NCBI RefSeq assembly: GCF_004798665.1 | Contig: NZ_CP039292.1 | Span: 992,001 to 1,056,000, forward strand | DNA from: Actinomyces procaprae | GTDB taxonomy: Bacteria > Actinomycetota > Actinomycetes > Actinomycetales > Actinomycetaceae | DNA: 64,000 bases | Direction of reading: 5' to 3' | Part shown: positions 17,103-24,751 of the stretch, in pieces | Numbering within the stretch: position 1 is the stretch's first letter | How the letters are laid out: every line of letters starts with the position of its first letter | The notes under the pieces: model-generated | Told to the model about the DNA's origin: nothing | Databases searched by the model: none | Seen by the model: only the letters and a program-made list of their open reading frames with translations | Program-made: the position numbers and the translations under genes

Positions 17103-17108
17103 AGCCTA
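17103..17108 (-). promoter_or_regulatory. -10 TAGGCT, leaderless promoter of the MgtE-N/CBS-DUF1003 operon
   Basis: Minus-strand TAGGCT ends 6 nt before the GTG start at 17096; no Shine-Dalgarno is seen. Confidence 0.5.
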
Positions 17109-17194
17109 TCGACGTGACGGTGTTGCTGCCGCCTTACGTTTTCGCCGCTCGAAGAAGTTACTCGCGCGGCCGGGCGCCGTGGGACGATGTGCCC

Positions 17195-18052
17195 ATGAGC
17201 CAGAGTCAGTTCTCCATGCAGGCCGCGCCGCTCGGCATGGTGCGGGGAGGCATCCCGCGCGGCGATGAGGTCGCCTCATTCACGACCTACGCGGAGGCGC
17301 AGCATGCGGTCGACTCCTTGTCCGACAGCGGCTTCCCGGTCCAGTACCTGGCGATCATCGGCACCGACCTGCGCCAGGTCGAGCGCATCACCGGCCGCAT
17401 GAGCTGGGGCCGCGCGGTTGCCAACGGTGCCATGTCCGGGCTGTGGATCGGACTGTTCTTCGGCGCGATGATGCTGCTGCTCGGCCCCAACTCAGGGACG
17501 GGCACGGTGCTGATCGCCGCGGTCTTCATGGGTGTCATCTGGGGGATGATCTTCCAGGTGATCTCCTATGCCGTCACTCGCGGCAAGCGTGACTTCACCT
17601 CAATCAGCCAGGTGGTGGCTTCGCGCTACTCGATCATCGCCTCACAGATGGCGGCGGAGGCGGCGCATGCGCTCGCTGATATTCCCGGCAACCTGACCCG
17701 TGGCGGCGAGGCGGCGCGCCGGGCCGAGGAGCGCCGTGCGGCCCGGCAGCAGGCCCGGGGCCAGGGACCCAGCACCTTCGGATCCCGGCCGGATGAGCAG
17801 CCCCGCTTCGGCGTGCGCCTGCCCGAGGGCGTCGACCCGCAGGCGTACACGCGGGGGCATTCCGAGGCCGGCGCCACGTCGTCGGGCCCGGGCGCGCCGG
17901 TGCCCGCGGCGGGTGAGGGAACGCAGCCGACGGGGGCGCCGAGCACCGATTCCGGTCAGTCCGAAGCGCAGACAGACGGCCGGGTAACGGGACACAATGA
18001 AACCGATGATGACCCGTACCTCCGGCGCCCGGACGATGCCCCACGCGCGTAG
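17195..18052 (+). CDS. General stress protein 17M-like membrane protein
   Basis: 285 residues. The N-terminal 'FTTYAEAQHAVDSLSDSGF' segment and following 'YLAIIGTDLRQVERITGR' match the DUF1269/general stress protein 17M-like domain; two transmembrane helices follow at about 75-120. The C-terminal half is Pro/Gly/Ser-rich, disordered and cytoplasmic. Function unknown; homologues are stress-induced. ATG 17195 fits the homologous start, and GACGAT 6 nt upstream resembles a weak leaderless -10. Confidence 0.8.
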   Translation: MSQSQFSMQAAPLGMVRGGIPRGDEVASFTTYAEAQHAVDSLSDSGFPVQYLAIIGTDLRQVERITGRMSWGRAVANGAMSGLWIGLFFGAMMLLLGPNSGTGTVLIAAVFMGVIWGMIFQVISYAVTRGKRDFTSISQVVASRYSIIASQMAAEAAHALADIPGNLTRGGEAARRAEERRAARQQARGQGPSTFGSRPDEQPRFGVRLPEGVDPQAYTRGHSEAGATSSGPGAPVPAAGEGTQPTGAPSTDSGQSEAQTDGRVTGHNETDDDPYLRRPDDAPRA

Positions 18053-18085
18053 CGTCCCTCCGCGCGCGCCCGCCCCCTGGCTCCC

Positions 18086-18997
18086 ATGCGCCCCGTCGTG
18101 CACGCACCCGTGAGCCCGGTAGGCGCTGCGGCGGCTTCGATCCAGGTGGGCCTGTCCACCTCCTCGGTGTACCCGGGTGAGGTGGAGGACACCTTCGCCC
18201 TGGCCGCCCAGCTGGGCTATGACGGCGTCGAGGTCATGGTGTGGGCGGAGCGGGCGACGCAGGACGCCGAGGCGCTGTCGGCCCTGGTACGGCGCTACGG
18301 GGTGCCGGTGCTGGCGGTCCACGCGCCGACGCTGCTGCTGACCCGCGCGGTATTCGGCGCCGACCCATGGGGGAAGGTCGACCGCTCCATCGAGCTGGCG
18401 CGTGCACTGGGGGCGTCCAATGTGGTGCTGCACCCGCCGTTCTTCTGGCAGACGCGTTACGCCCGCTCCTTCGTGGCCGGAGTGGCGCAGCGAGAGTCCG
18501 CCGCCGGCGTGCACCTGTGCGTCGAGAACATGTTCACCTGGCGTCCCCGCAATGCCCACTCCACCAGGGACTTCCAGGCGTACTTCCCGACCTGGGACCC
18601 GGTTGGCCAGGGGTATCGGTCGGTGACGCTCGACATCTCCCATGCGGCCACCTCCGGGTCTGATGCGCTGGCCATGGCGCGCGCCCTGGGGCCGACCCTG
18701 CGGCACGTGCACCTGACCGACGGCGTGCCCGGATTCCGCGACGACCACCTCCTGCCCGGGCAGGGCGATCAGGACTGCGCCGGGGTGCTGCGCCATCTGG
18801 TGCACACCGGTTTCGGTGCGGCCGGGGGACAGGTCGTCGTCGAGGTCAATACCCGCACCATGAGCGCCGACCAGAGGCGTGAGGGCCTGGCGAGCGCGCT
18901 CGCATTCGCCCGCGAGCACCTGGAGGGGGAGGGGGATACCGCCGCCGTGCGTGTTCCCGCCCCGACGCGGCGCCGTTACCGCGACGCCCGCGGCTAG
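18086..18997 (+). CDS. Sugar phosphate isomerase/epimerase-like TIM-barrel protein
   Basis: 303 residues. AP-endonuclease-2/xylose-isomerase-like TIM barrel: 'QVGLSTSSVYPG' (strand 1), 'GYDGVEVMVW', 'VLAVHAPTLLL', 'NVVLHPPFFW', 'HLCVENMFTW' (metal-ligand Glu), 'LDISHAATSG', 'HVHLTDG' and 'VVVEVNTRTM' give the metal-binding His/Glu/Asp series. The reaction is not deducible from sequence. It follows the stress-protein gene by 33 bp and converges on the CDF gene with only 9 bp between stops. Confidence 0.8.
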   Translation: MRPVVHAPVSPVGAAAASIQVGLSTSSVYPGEVEDTFALAAQLGYDGVEVMVWAERATQDAEALSALVRRYGVPVLAVHAPTLLLTRAVFGADPWGKVDRSIELARALGASNVVLHPPFFWQTRYARSFVAGVAQRESAAGVHLCVENMFTWRPRNAHSTRDFQAYFPTWDPVGQGYRSVTLDISHAATSGSDALAMARALGPTLRHVHLTDGVPGFRDDHLLPGQGDQDCAGVLRHLVHTGFGAAGGQVVVEVNTRTMSADQRREGLASALAFAREHLEGEGDTAAVRVPAPTRRRYRDARG

Positions 18998-19006
18998 AAC
19001 GCGGAG

Positions 19007-19930
19007 TCAGGCGCAGGGGGCGTGCTCGTGGGCGCGGTGTCCGGCCGGTTCGAGCTGGAAGGTCGCATGCTCGATATGCACCGGGAAGTGCTCGGCCACG
19101 CAGGCCTGCAGCGCGTCCAGGACCTCGCCCGTGCGTCCCTGCGCCAGGCAGGCGTCGGAGACGACCACGTGCGCGGTGAGCACCGGCAGTCCTGAGGCGA
19201 CGGTCCAGGCGTGCAGGTCATGCACCTGCTCGACGCCGTCGACCGCCAGCAGGTGGAGGCGCACCTCAGCCAGGTCGAGTGCCTCTGGGGTGCGCTCCAT
19301 GAGCACACCGACGGCTGTGCGCAGCAGCGAGAAGGCCCGCGGCACGATCAGGGCGACAATCACCAGGGAGGCAACTGCATCGGCGCGCGCCCAGCCGGTC
19401 AGTGCCACCACGGCCGCCGCCACGATCACGCCCACGCTGCCCAGGGCGTCGTTGGCGACTTCCAGGAAGGCCGCCCGCATGTTGAGATTGCCGTTGCGGC
19501 CGCCGGAAAGGAGCAGCAGCCCCACCATATTGGCGGCGAGGCCGATCACGCCCATGACCAGCATGCCGTGTGCCTCCACCTCGGCGCCGCCCACGAGCGT
19601 GATCACCGCCCGCACGCCGACGACGACTCCGACGGTCCCCAGCAGCGCCGCCTGGAGCGCGGCGCCCAGGATCTCGGCGCGCCGCAGGCCCCAGGTGGAG
19701 CGGTCGGTGACGGGACGGGTGGACAGGTGTGCGGCCACCAGCGCCATGACCAGGCCGACGACGTCGGTGAGCATGTGCCCGGCGTCGGCGAGCAGGGCCA
19801 GCGAGCCGGTCAGCACTGCGGACACGACTTCGGCCACCAGCACGCCCGCCGTCAGCCCCAGGACGGCGGCGAGCCGACCCCGGGAGGCACCCGGGGCAGG
19901 GGTGTGCGAATGCTGATGAATCGGCGGCAC
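19007..19930 (-). CDS. Cation diffusion facilitator (heavy-metal efflux)
   Basis: 307 residues from GTG 19930. Six transmembrane helices and a C-terminal cytoplasmic domain, the CzcD/ZitB type. Metal site residues: 'LLADAGHMLTDVVGL' (H-x-x-x-D in helix 2) and 'FLEVANDALGSVGVI' (helix 5, with Asn in place of the usual His in H-x-x-x-D). That Asn suggests altered metal choice relative to zinc transporters. A short His-rich N-terminus ('IHQHSH') is present. The start is set at 19930 because TATCAT lies 7 nt upstream, implying a leaderless mRNA; ATG 19981 lies upstream of that -10. Confidence 0.85.
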   Translation of the reverse strand: MPPIHQHSHTPAPGASRGRLAAVLGLTAGVLVAEVVSAVLTGSLALLADAGHMLTDVVGLVMALVAAHLSTRPVTDRSTWGLRRAEILGAALQAALLGTVGVVVGVRAVITLVGGAEVEAHGMLVMGVIGLAANMVGLLLLSGGRNGNLNMRAAFLEVANDALGSVGVIVAAAVVALTGWARADAVASLVIVALIVPRAFSLLRTAVGVLMERTPEALDLAEVRLHLLAVDGVEQVHDLHAWTVASGLPVLTAHVVVSDACLAQGRTGEVLDALQACVAEHFPVHIEHATFQLEPAGHRAHEHAPCA

Positions 19931-19937
19931 ACCTCGG

Positions 19938-19943
19938 ATGATA
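19938..19943 (-). promoter_or_regulatory. -10 TATCAT, leaderless promoter of the CDF gene
   Basis: Minus-strand TATCAT ends 7 nt before the GTG at 19930. It lies inside the longer reading frame that begins at 19981 and so argues for the shorter protein. Confidence 0.5.
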
Positions 19944-20027
19944 GTGATCCGTGCCCGCCCGGGCCCAGGGGCCGTCAGCAAACCCGTGGGCGGCGCCGAG
20001 GGACTGCGCCGCCACGTCAGCCGGGGA

Positions 20028-21680
20028 TCAGGCGATCAGCCCGCTCACCCAGGCCTCCACCTCCGCGACGGTGCGGGGGATCGCCTGCGTCAGGCGCCGC
20101 ACGCTCCCGTCGGGGTCGACGACGACGTCGTCCTCGATGCGCACGCCGATGCCGCGCAGCTCCTCGGGGACCAGCAGGTCATCGGCGCGGAAGTACAGGC
20201 CAGGCTCAATGGTGAAGACCATGCCCGGGCGCAGCACCGCATCCATGCTCATCTCGCGGCGCGCCTGGGCGCAGTCATGCACGTCCAGGCCCAGGTGGTG
20301 GCTGGTGCCGTGCACCATCCAGCGGCGGTGGAACTGGCCGTCCGGCCCCAGGGAGTCGGCGGCGGTGACGCCGTCGGGCAGCATGCCCCACGCCTCCAGG
20401 CGGGCGGCGATCACCTCCATGGCGGCGGTGTGCACGTCCCGGAAGCGGCAGCCGGGGGTGCCCGCGCGGGCGAAGGCGGCGTCGGCGGCGTCCAGGACCG
20501 CCTGGTACACGCGCCGCTGCGGGGCGGTGAAGCGGCCGTCCACCGGGATGGTGCGGGTGACGTCGGCGGTGTACAGGGAGTCGACTTCCACGCCGGCGTC
20601 CACCAGCACCAGTTCGCCGGGGCGCACGGCGCCGTCGTTATTGATCCAGTGCAGGGTGTTGGCATGGTTCCCGGCGGCGGCGATGGTCTCGTAGCCGAGC
20701 CCGTTGCCCTCCTCGCGGGCCTTGGCGCCGAAGGCGCCCTCCAGCACCCGTTCTCCACGCCAGTGCCCGGTGGCGCGCGGAATGGAGCGGATCAGGTCGT
20801 CGAAGCCGGCCCGGGTGGCGTCCACTGCGCGCTGTAGTTGCTCGACCTCCCAGGGGTCCTTGGCCAGGCGCAGCTCGCTGGTGGCCTCCGCCAGGGCGTC
20901 ATCCACCTGCTGGGCGTCCTGCCCGGCGGCCAGGCCGGCCGCGGTGCGCACGCGGTCCACGAGGGCGGTCACGGCCGTGTCCGCCGCGGCTATGACCCGC
21001 AACTGTACGCTGCCCGGGCCGGCGTCCTTGGCGAGTGCGTCCGGCAGGGAGTCGATGTGGGCGCAGCGGATCCCGGTGGCCGCCTCAACTTCCTCGATCG
21101 AGGGGCGCCGCCCCACCCACAGCTCGCCGTAACGGGTATCGGCGTAGAACTCCTCGCTGCTGCGGGAGGCGCGGGGACGGAAGTACAGCACCGCCTCGTG
21201 GGTGGGCGGGGTCGTGGTCTCGCCCGGGGTGTCGGCATCCCCGACGACGGCGGAACCGGCGCTCCTGCCCGCGGCGCTGCTGGCCCGGGCGCCGGTGGTG
21301 CCGGCGGCCAGCGGCTCCAGCACGAGCACGGCGTCGGGCTCGAAGTCGGTGCCGGTGCCGGCCAGGTGGGCGAAGGCCGAGTGCGGGCGGAAGCGGTAGT
21401 CGCAGTCGTTGTTGCGGGTCACCAGGCCCCCGGCGGGTATGACCAGCCGGTCGCCGGGGAACAGGGCACCCAGGGTCTCACGCCGGGCGGCCGCCCAGGG
21501 GGCGGCGGCTGAGCGCTCGGGCAGCGTGTCGGGGCGGGGGCCCCAGCCGGAGCCGATGAAGTCGCGGAAGGCCTGGTTGGTGGGCCGGTGTGAGCGGTTG
21601 TTGCCGCGATCTGCGAGCGTCTGGGGTGCCTCGGCGTCAGCTGTGGAAGTTGCGGGGGAGTCGGATACGGAATCGGTCAT
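20028..21680 (-). CDS. Xaa-Pro aminopeptidase (M24B, creatinase fold)
   Basis: 550 residues. Removes N-terminal residues that precede proline. An N-terminal AMP_N domain ('RNNDCDYRFRPHSAFAHLAG') is followed by the pita-bread domain with the dinuclear metal ligands: Asp in 'LVLVDAGVEV', Asp in 'YTADVTRTI', His in 'GTSHHLGLDVHD', Glu in 'FTIEPGLYF' and Glu in 'RIEDDVVV'. A Ser/Ala-rich insertion near 150-175 interrupts the AMP_N domain. ATG 21680 is chosen; the 49-codon upstream extension runs into low-complexity Arg/Pro. Confidence 0.93.
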   Translation of the reverse strand: MTDSVSDSPATSTADAEAPQTLADRGNNRSHRPTNQAFRDFIGSGWGPRPDTLPERSAAAPWAAARRETLGALFPGDRLVIPAGGLVTRNNDCDYRFRPHSAFAHLAGTGTDFEPDAVLVLEPLAAGTTGARASSAAGRSAGSAVVGDADTPGETTTPPTHEAVLYFRPRASRSSEEFYADTRYGELWVGRRPSIEEVEAATGIRCAHIDSLPDALAKDAGPGSVQLRVIAAADTAVTALVDRVRTAAGLAAGQDAQQVDDALAEATSELRLAKDPWEVEQLQRAVDATRAGFDDLIRSIPRATGHWRGERVLEGAFGAKAREEGNGLGYETIAAAGNHANTLHWINNDGAVRPGELVLVDAGVEVDSLYTADVTRTIPVDGRFTAPQRRVYQAVLDAADAAFARAGTPGCRFRDVHTAAMEVIAARLEAWGMLPDGVTAADSLGPDGQFHRRWMVHGTSHHLGLDVHDCAQARREMSMDAVLRPGMVFTIEPGLYFRADDLLVPEELRGIGVRIEDDVVVDPDGSVRRLTQAIPRTVAEVEAWVSGLIA

Positions 21681-21777
21681 GGCCCCATAGTGGCACGCTC
21701 GCCGAGCGGGAGGCGGCCCGGCCGGCGGCCCCCGGCCCGGGGCGCGGGGTGGGGCGGTCGAGGCGACGGTGGTGGCG

Positions 21778-22911
21778 TCAGTCGGGGTCGCCCGGGAACC
21801 GCACTCCCACCTGTCGGCGGGCCTCATAGAGCACCTCGACGGCGGCCACCGAGTTGGCCAGCGGGTGCAGCTCCGACTCGCGTGCCCCGGAGCGCACCAG
21901 GCGGCAGAAGGCCTCCAGCTCGTAGGCGAGTACCGGCCCGCTGCGCTGAACCGACAGGTCCTGGACGGCGTCGGCGCCGGCCGCCGCCTTGACCCGGTCC
22001 GTGCCGGCCGTGCTGCCGGCGCCGGCTGTGCCCACCGCGGGGCCGCGTAGGGCGATTTGCTGGGGCCACTGGCAGTCGTCCAGGGTCAGCACCGCGTGGT
22101 CGCCGGCGATCGCGGAGCCGGTGCCGGCGGGGGAGGTCTTGGAGTGCAGGCACACCACCTCGAAGCCTGCGGGCTGGACCTGGCGGGCGGTGCTGGTGCC
22201 GGCGTAGTCGAGCACGACCGTGCCCAGGGCGTCCGCGCCCGAGTCCAGCAGCACCCCGGCGGCAGTCACCCGCGTGGGCGCCCCGAACAGGTGGATCGCG
22301 AGGCTGACCGGGTACACGCCCAGGTCCATGAGGGAACCGCCCGCCATGGCCGGGTTGAACGCGGGCGGCAAAGACCCGTCACGGTAGGCGTCCATGCGGG
22401 AGGAGTACTGCTCCTTGACCAGCAGCGCGCGCCGGATCGGACCCAGCCGCCGCAGGTTGTCGCGCAGCACCGCCGTGCCCGGCTCGAAGGCGGGCAGCCA
22501 CCCCTCCATGAGCAGCCGATCATTGCGCCGGGCGGCCGCCACCATTGCCCGCGCCTGGTCGGGGGTGGGGGCGAAGGGCTTCTCCACGAGCACGTGCCGG
22601 CCGGCCTCCAGGGCGGCGAGCGTGTGCTCGGGATGCAGCAGGTTGGGGGAGCCGACGTAGACGACGTCCACCAGCGGGGCGCCGTCGGCGTCCTTGGCGG
22701 CGAGCATCTCCTCCACCGACGCGAAGGCGGCGGGGATGGCGTGCTCGGCGGCGAAGGCGGCCGCACGCTCCGGGTGCGCGGAGGTGACGGCGACGATGCG
22801 GGCGTCGGCCACGGCGTCGGCGGCCTCAACGAACCAGCGGGCGATGAAGCCGGCGCCGATGATGCCGAAGCGGATCGGTGTGAGGGGGCCGGACGGCGTG
22901 CGTGCGCTCAT
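21778..22911 (-). CDS. Gfo/Idh/MocA-family oxidoreductase
   Basis: 377 residues. NAD(P)-binding Rossmann domain at the N-terminus ('FGIIGAGFIARWFVEAA'), the 'EKPFAPTPDQA' motif with the catalytic-region Lys, and an alpha/beta C-terminal domain ('GSLMDLGVYPVSLAIHLFG' containing the Asp/His positions of the family). Substrate unknown; members oxidise cyclic sugars or dihydrodiols. A Gly/Ala/Thr-rich insertion lies near 285-305. ATG 22911 has TAGCCT 6 nt upstream. Divergent from the PHP gene. Confidence 0.88.
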   Translation of the reverse strand: MSARTPSGPLTPIRFGIIGAGFIARWFVEAADAVADARIVAVTSAHPERAAAFAAEHAIPAAFASVEEMLAAKDADGAPLVDVVYVGSPNLLHPEHTLAALEAGRHVLVEKPFAPTPDQARAMVAAARRNDRLLMEGWLPAFEPGTAVLRDNLRRLGPIRRALLVKEQYSSRMDAYRDGSLPPAFNPAMAGGSLMDLGVYPVSLAIHLFGAPTRVTAAGVLLDSGADALGTVVLDYAGTSTARQVQPAGFEVVCLHSKTSPAGTGSAIAGDHAVLTLDDCQWPQQIALRGPAVGTAGAGSTAGTDRVKAAAGADAVQDLSVQRSGPVLAYELEAFCRLVRSGARESELHPLANSVAAVEVLYEARRQVGVRFPGDPD

Positions 22912-22917
22912 ACCACC

Positions 22918-22923
22918 AGGCTA
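22918..22923 (-). promoter_or_regulatory. -10 TAGCCT, leaderless promoter of the Gfo/Idh gene
   Basis: Minus-strand TAGCCT ends 6 nt before the ATG at 22911. The ISL3-like end at 22949 begins only 26 bp upstream and would supply the -35 region. Confidence 0.5.
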
Positions 22924-22940
22924 ACAAGTAAGCGCCGTCA

Positions 22941-22974
22941 CATTAAGGGGCGCTTCCGGTACGCGGGCGCGCAG
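22941..22974 (+). repeat. Solo ISL3-like terminal repeat
   Basis: From 22949 the sequence GGCGCTTCCGGTACGCGGG closely matches the right end of the element at 30999-31957 (GGCGCTTCCGGTTTGCGGG). It is preceded by CATTAAGG, similar to that element's CGTTAAGG target duplication. No matching inverted partner is visible nearby, so it is a decayed or solo end. It sits between the divergent Gfo/Idh and PHP genes. Confidence 0.5.
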
Positions 22975-23046
22975 GCCGGGTACTTGGTGCCTGCCGAGGG
23001 CTGCCAACCGGGTTCGGCGGCCGCGGGGGTGCGGCCGGCGCATCCG

Positions 23047-23052
23047 TACACT
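23047..23052 (+). promoter_or_regulatory. -10 TACACT, leaderless promoter of the PHP gene
   Basis: TACACT ends 6 nt before the GTG at 23059. No ribosome-binding site is present. Confidence 0.55.
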
Positions 23053-23058
23053 TGCCGG

Positions 23059-23904
23059 GTGCGCATCGACCCCCACACCCACTCCGCCTACTCGGATGGC
23101 ACGGACAGCCCCGCCGAGCTGATGGCGCAGGCGGCCCGGGCCGGGCTCGACGTCGTCGGCCTGACCGATCACGACACCACTGACGGCTGGGCGGAGGCGG
23201 CCGCCGCGGTGCCGGAGGCGGGAGTGAGCCTGCTGCGCGGTGCAGAGATCTCCTGTTCCGCGGACGGCGTCGCCCTGCACCTGCTGGCCTACCTGTTCGA
23301 CCCGGAATACGCCCCGCTGGCGCAGGCACTGGCCCACGCCCGCCACTCGCGGGCAAACCGCACCCGGCTCATGGTCGAGCGCCTGGCGGCCGACTACCCC
23401 ATCAGCTGGGAGGACGTGCTCACCCAGGCCGCAGATGCCACCACGATCGGCCGCCCGCATATCGCGGACGCGCTCGTGGCAGCGGGGGCCTTTCCCGATC
23501 GCTCCGCCGCCTTCGCCGGTCCGCTGGCCACCTCCAGCCCCTACTACGTCCACTACTGGGCCCTGGACCCGGTGGAGGCCTGCCGACTCGTGCGCGCGGC
23601 CGGGGGGGTGCCGGTGGCCGCTCACCCGCGTGCCGCGAGCCGACAGCGGCGCCTGGTGCCCGATAAGACCTTCGCCCGGATGGCCGAGGCCGGCCTGGCG
23701 GCGCTCGAGGTCGACCATCGTGATCACACCCCCGCTCAGCGGGAGCAGGCCCGCGCCCTGGCTCAGGAACTCGGTCTCGGCGCATCCGGGGCCTCCGACT
23801 ACCACGGCGCCGGCAAGCCCAACCGGCTGGGCGAGAACCTGATGGCGCCGACGCTACTCGAGCGGATCGTCGCCGAGGGCGCGCTCCCGCTGGTCGTGCC
23901 CTGA
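23059..23904 (+). CDS. PHP-domain phosphoesterase (TrpH/YciV-like)
   Basis: 281 residues from GTG 23059. Polymerase-and-histidinol-phosphatase fold: 'DPHTHSAYSDGTDSP' (H-x-H and Asp), 'GLTDHDTTDGW' (D-H-D), 'GAEISC' (Glu), 'RPHIADAL', 'PVAAHPR' and 'GASDYHG' supply the trinuclear metal ligands of TrpH-like enzymes, which hydrolyse 3',5'-nucleoside bisphosphates or trim short oligonucleotide 5' ends. The substrate here is inferred from family only. The long upstream extension of this frame is antisense to the oxidoreductase and not coding. Confidence 0.9.
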   Translation: MRIDPHTHSAYSDGTDSPAELMAQAARAGLDVVGLTDHDTTDGWAEAAAAVPEAGVSLLRGAEISCSADGVALHLLAYLFDPEYAPLAQALAHARHSRANRTRLMVERLAADYPISWEDVLTQAADATTIGRPHIADALVAAGAFPDRSAAFAGPLATSSPYYVHYWALDPVEACRLVRAAGGVPVAAHPRAASRQRRLVPDKTFARMAEAGLAALEVDHRDHTPAQREQARALAQELGLGASGASDYHGAGKPNRLGENLMAPTLLERIVAEGALPLVVP

Positions 23905-24011
23905 CCGGCCCTCCCGAGCACCGCCCGGTCCATGCAAGCTCAGCAGGAGGGGCCTGCCGCGAACCCGGACGCAACAGAACCGACCACCAAGCCCACAACC
24001 ATCCTCAGTCC

Positions 24012-24647
24012 ATGCTCGCCAACGTCTTCGACCTCACGCTCTTCGCCACCGCGCTCACCACGATCCTGGTGATCCAGGATCCGCTGGGCGCCATCCCCAT
24101 CTTCCTGTCACTGACCAGCCGGCAGACCGACGCCGAACGCACCCGTTCCGCCCGGCAGGCCACCCTGGTGTCCTTCGCGGTGATCCTCGCCTTCGCGATC
24201 TTCGGCCGCTACATCCTCCGCTTCCTGGGCATCACCGTGCCGGCGCTGCAGATCTCCGGCGGGCTGCTGCTCCTGCTGGTGGCGCTTGAACTGCTCACCG
24301 ACAAGGCGGACGAGCATCCGGACCCGGATGCGGTGGCCACCAACGCCGCCCTCGTCCCCCTGGGCACGCCGCTGCTGGCCGGACCGGGGGCGATTGTCGC
24401 CACCATGGTGGCGGTGGACTCGGCGTCGGGACCCGTGATCGGCTGGGTGAGCGTGACCGCCGCGATCGTGGTGACACATCTGGTCATCTGGGTGGCCCTG
24501 CGGTTCTCCGTCGGCCTGCACCGGCTGCTGGGGGAGTCGGCGATTCAGGTGCTGACCCGCATTTTCGGGCTGCTGCTGGCAGCCATCGCGGTGCAGATGA
24601 TCGCCGACGGCGTGCTCGCCTACGTGGACACGGTCATGGGCGCCTGA
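24012..24647 (+). CDS. MarC-family integral membrane protein
   Basis: 211 residues, six predicted transmembrane helices, full length for the family. The early 'VIQDPLGAIPIFLSLT' and mid-protein 'NAALVPLGTPLLAGPGAIVATM' motifs are diagnostic of MarC/UPF0056. Transport function is presumed but unproven; the old link to multiple antibiotic resistance was not upheld. No Shine-Dalgarno is obvious before ATG 24012. It converges on the DEAD-box helicase across a hairpin. Confidence 0.9.
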   Translation: MLANVFDLTLFATALTTILVIQDPLGAIPIFLSLTSRQTDAERTRSARQATLVSFAVILAFAIFGRYILRFLGITVPALQISGGLLLLLVALELLTDKADEHPDPDAVATNAALVPLGTPLLAGPGAIVATMVAVDSASGPVIGWVSVTAAIVVTHLVIWVALRFSVGLHRLLGESAIQVLTRIFGLLLAAIAVQMIADGVLAYVDTVMGA

Positions 24648-24699
24648 ACACCGCCGTGTCCTGCGCTGGCGCTAAGCGCCCGACGCGGGGAGGAAGGAG

Positions 24700-24732
24700 C
24701 GGCCGCCCGGACGGATGTGGTCCGGGCGGCCG
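24700..24732. terminator. 12-bp perfect hairpin between marC-type and helicase genes
   Basis: CGGCCGCCCGGA (24700-24711) pairs perfectly with TCCGGGCGGCCG (24721-24732) around a 9-nt loop. It lies between convergent stops at 24647 and 24752 and can serve both directions. Confidence 0.75.
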
Positions 24733-24751
24733 TATGCTCAGGAGCCGGGTG

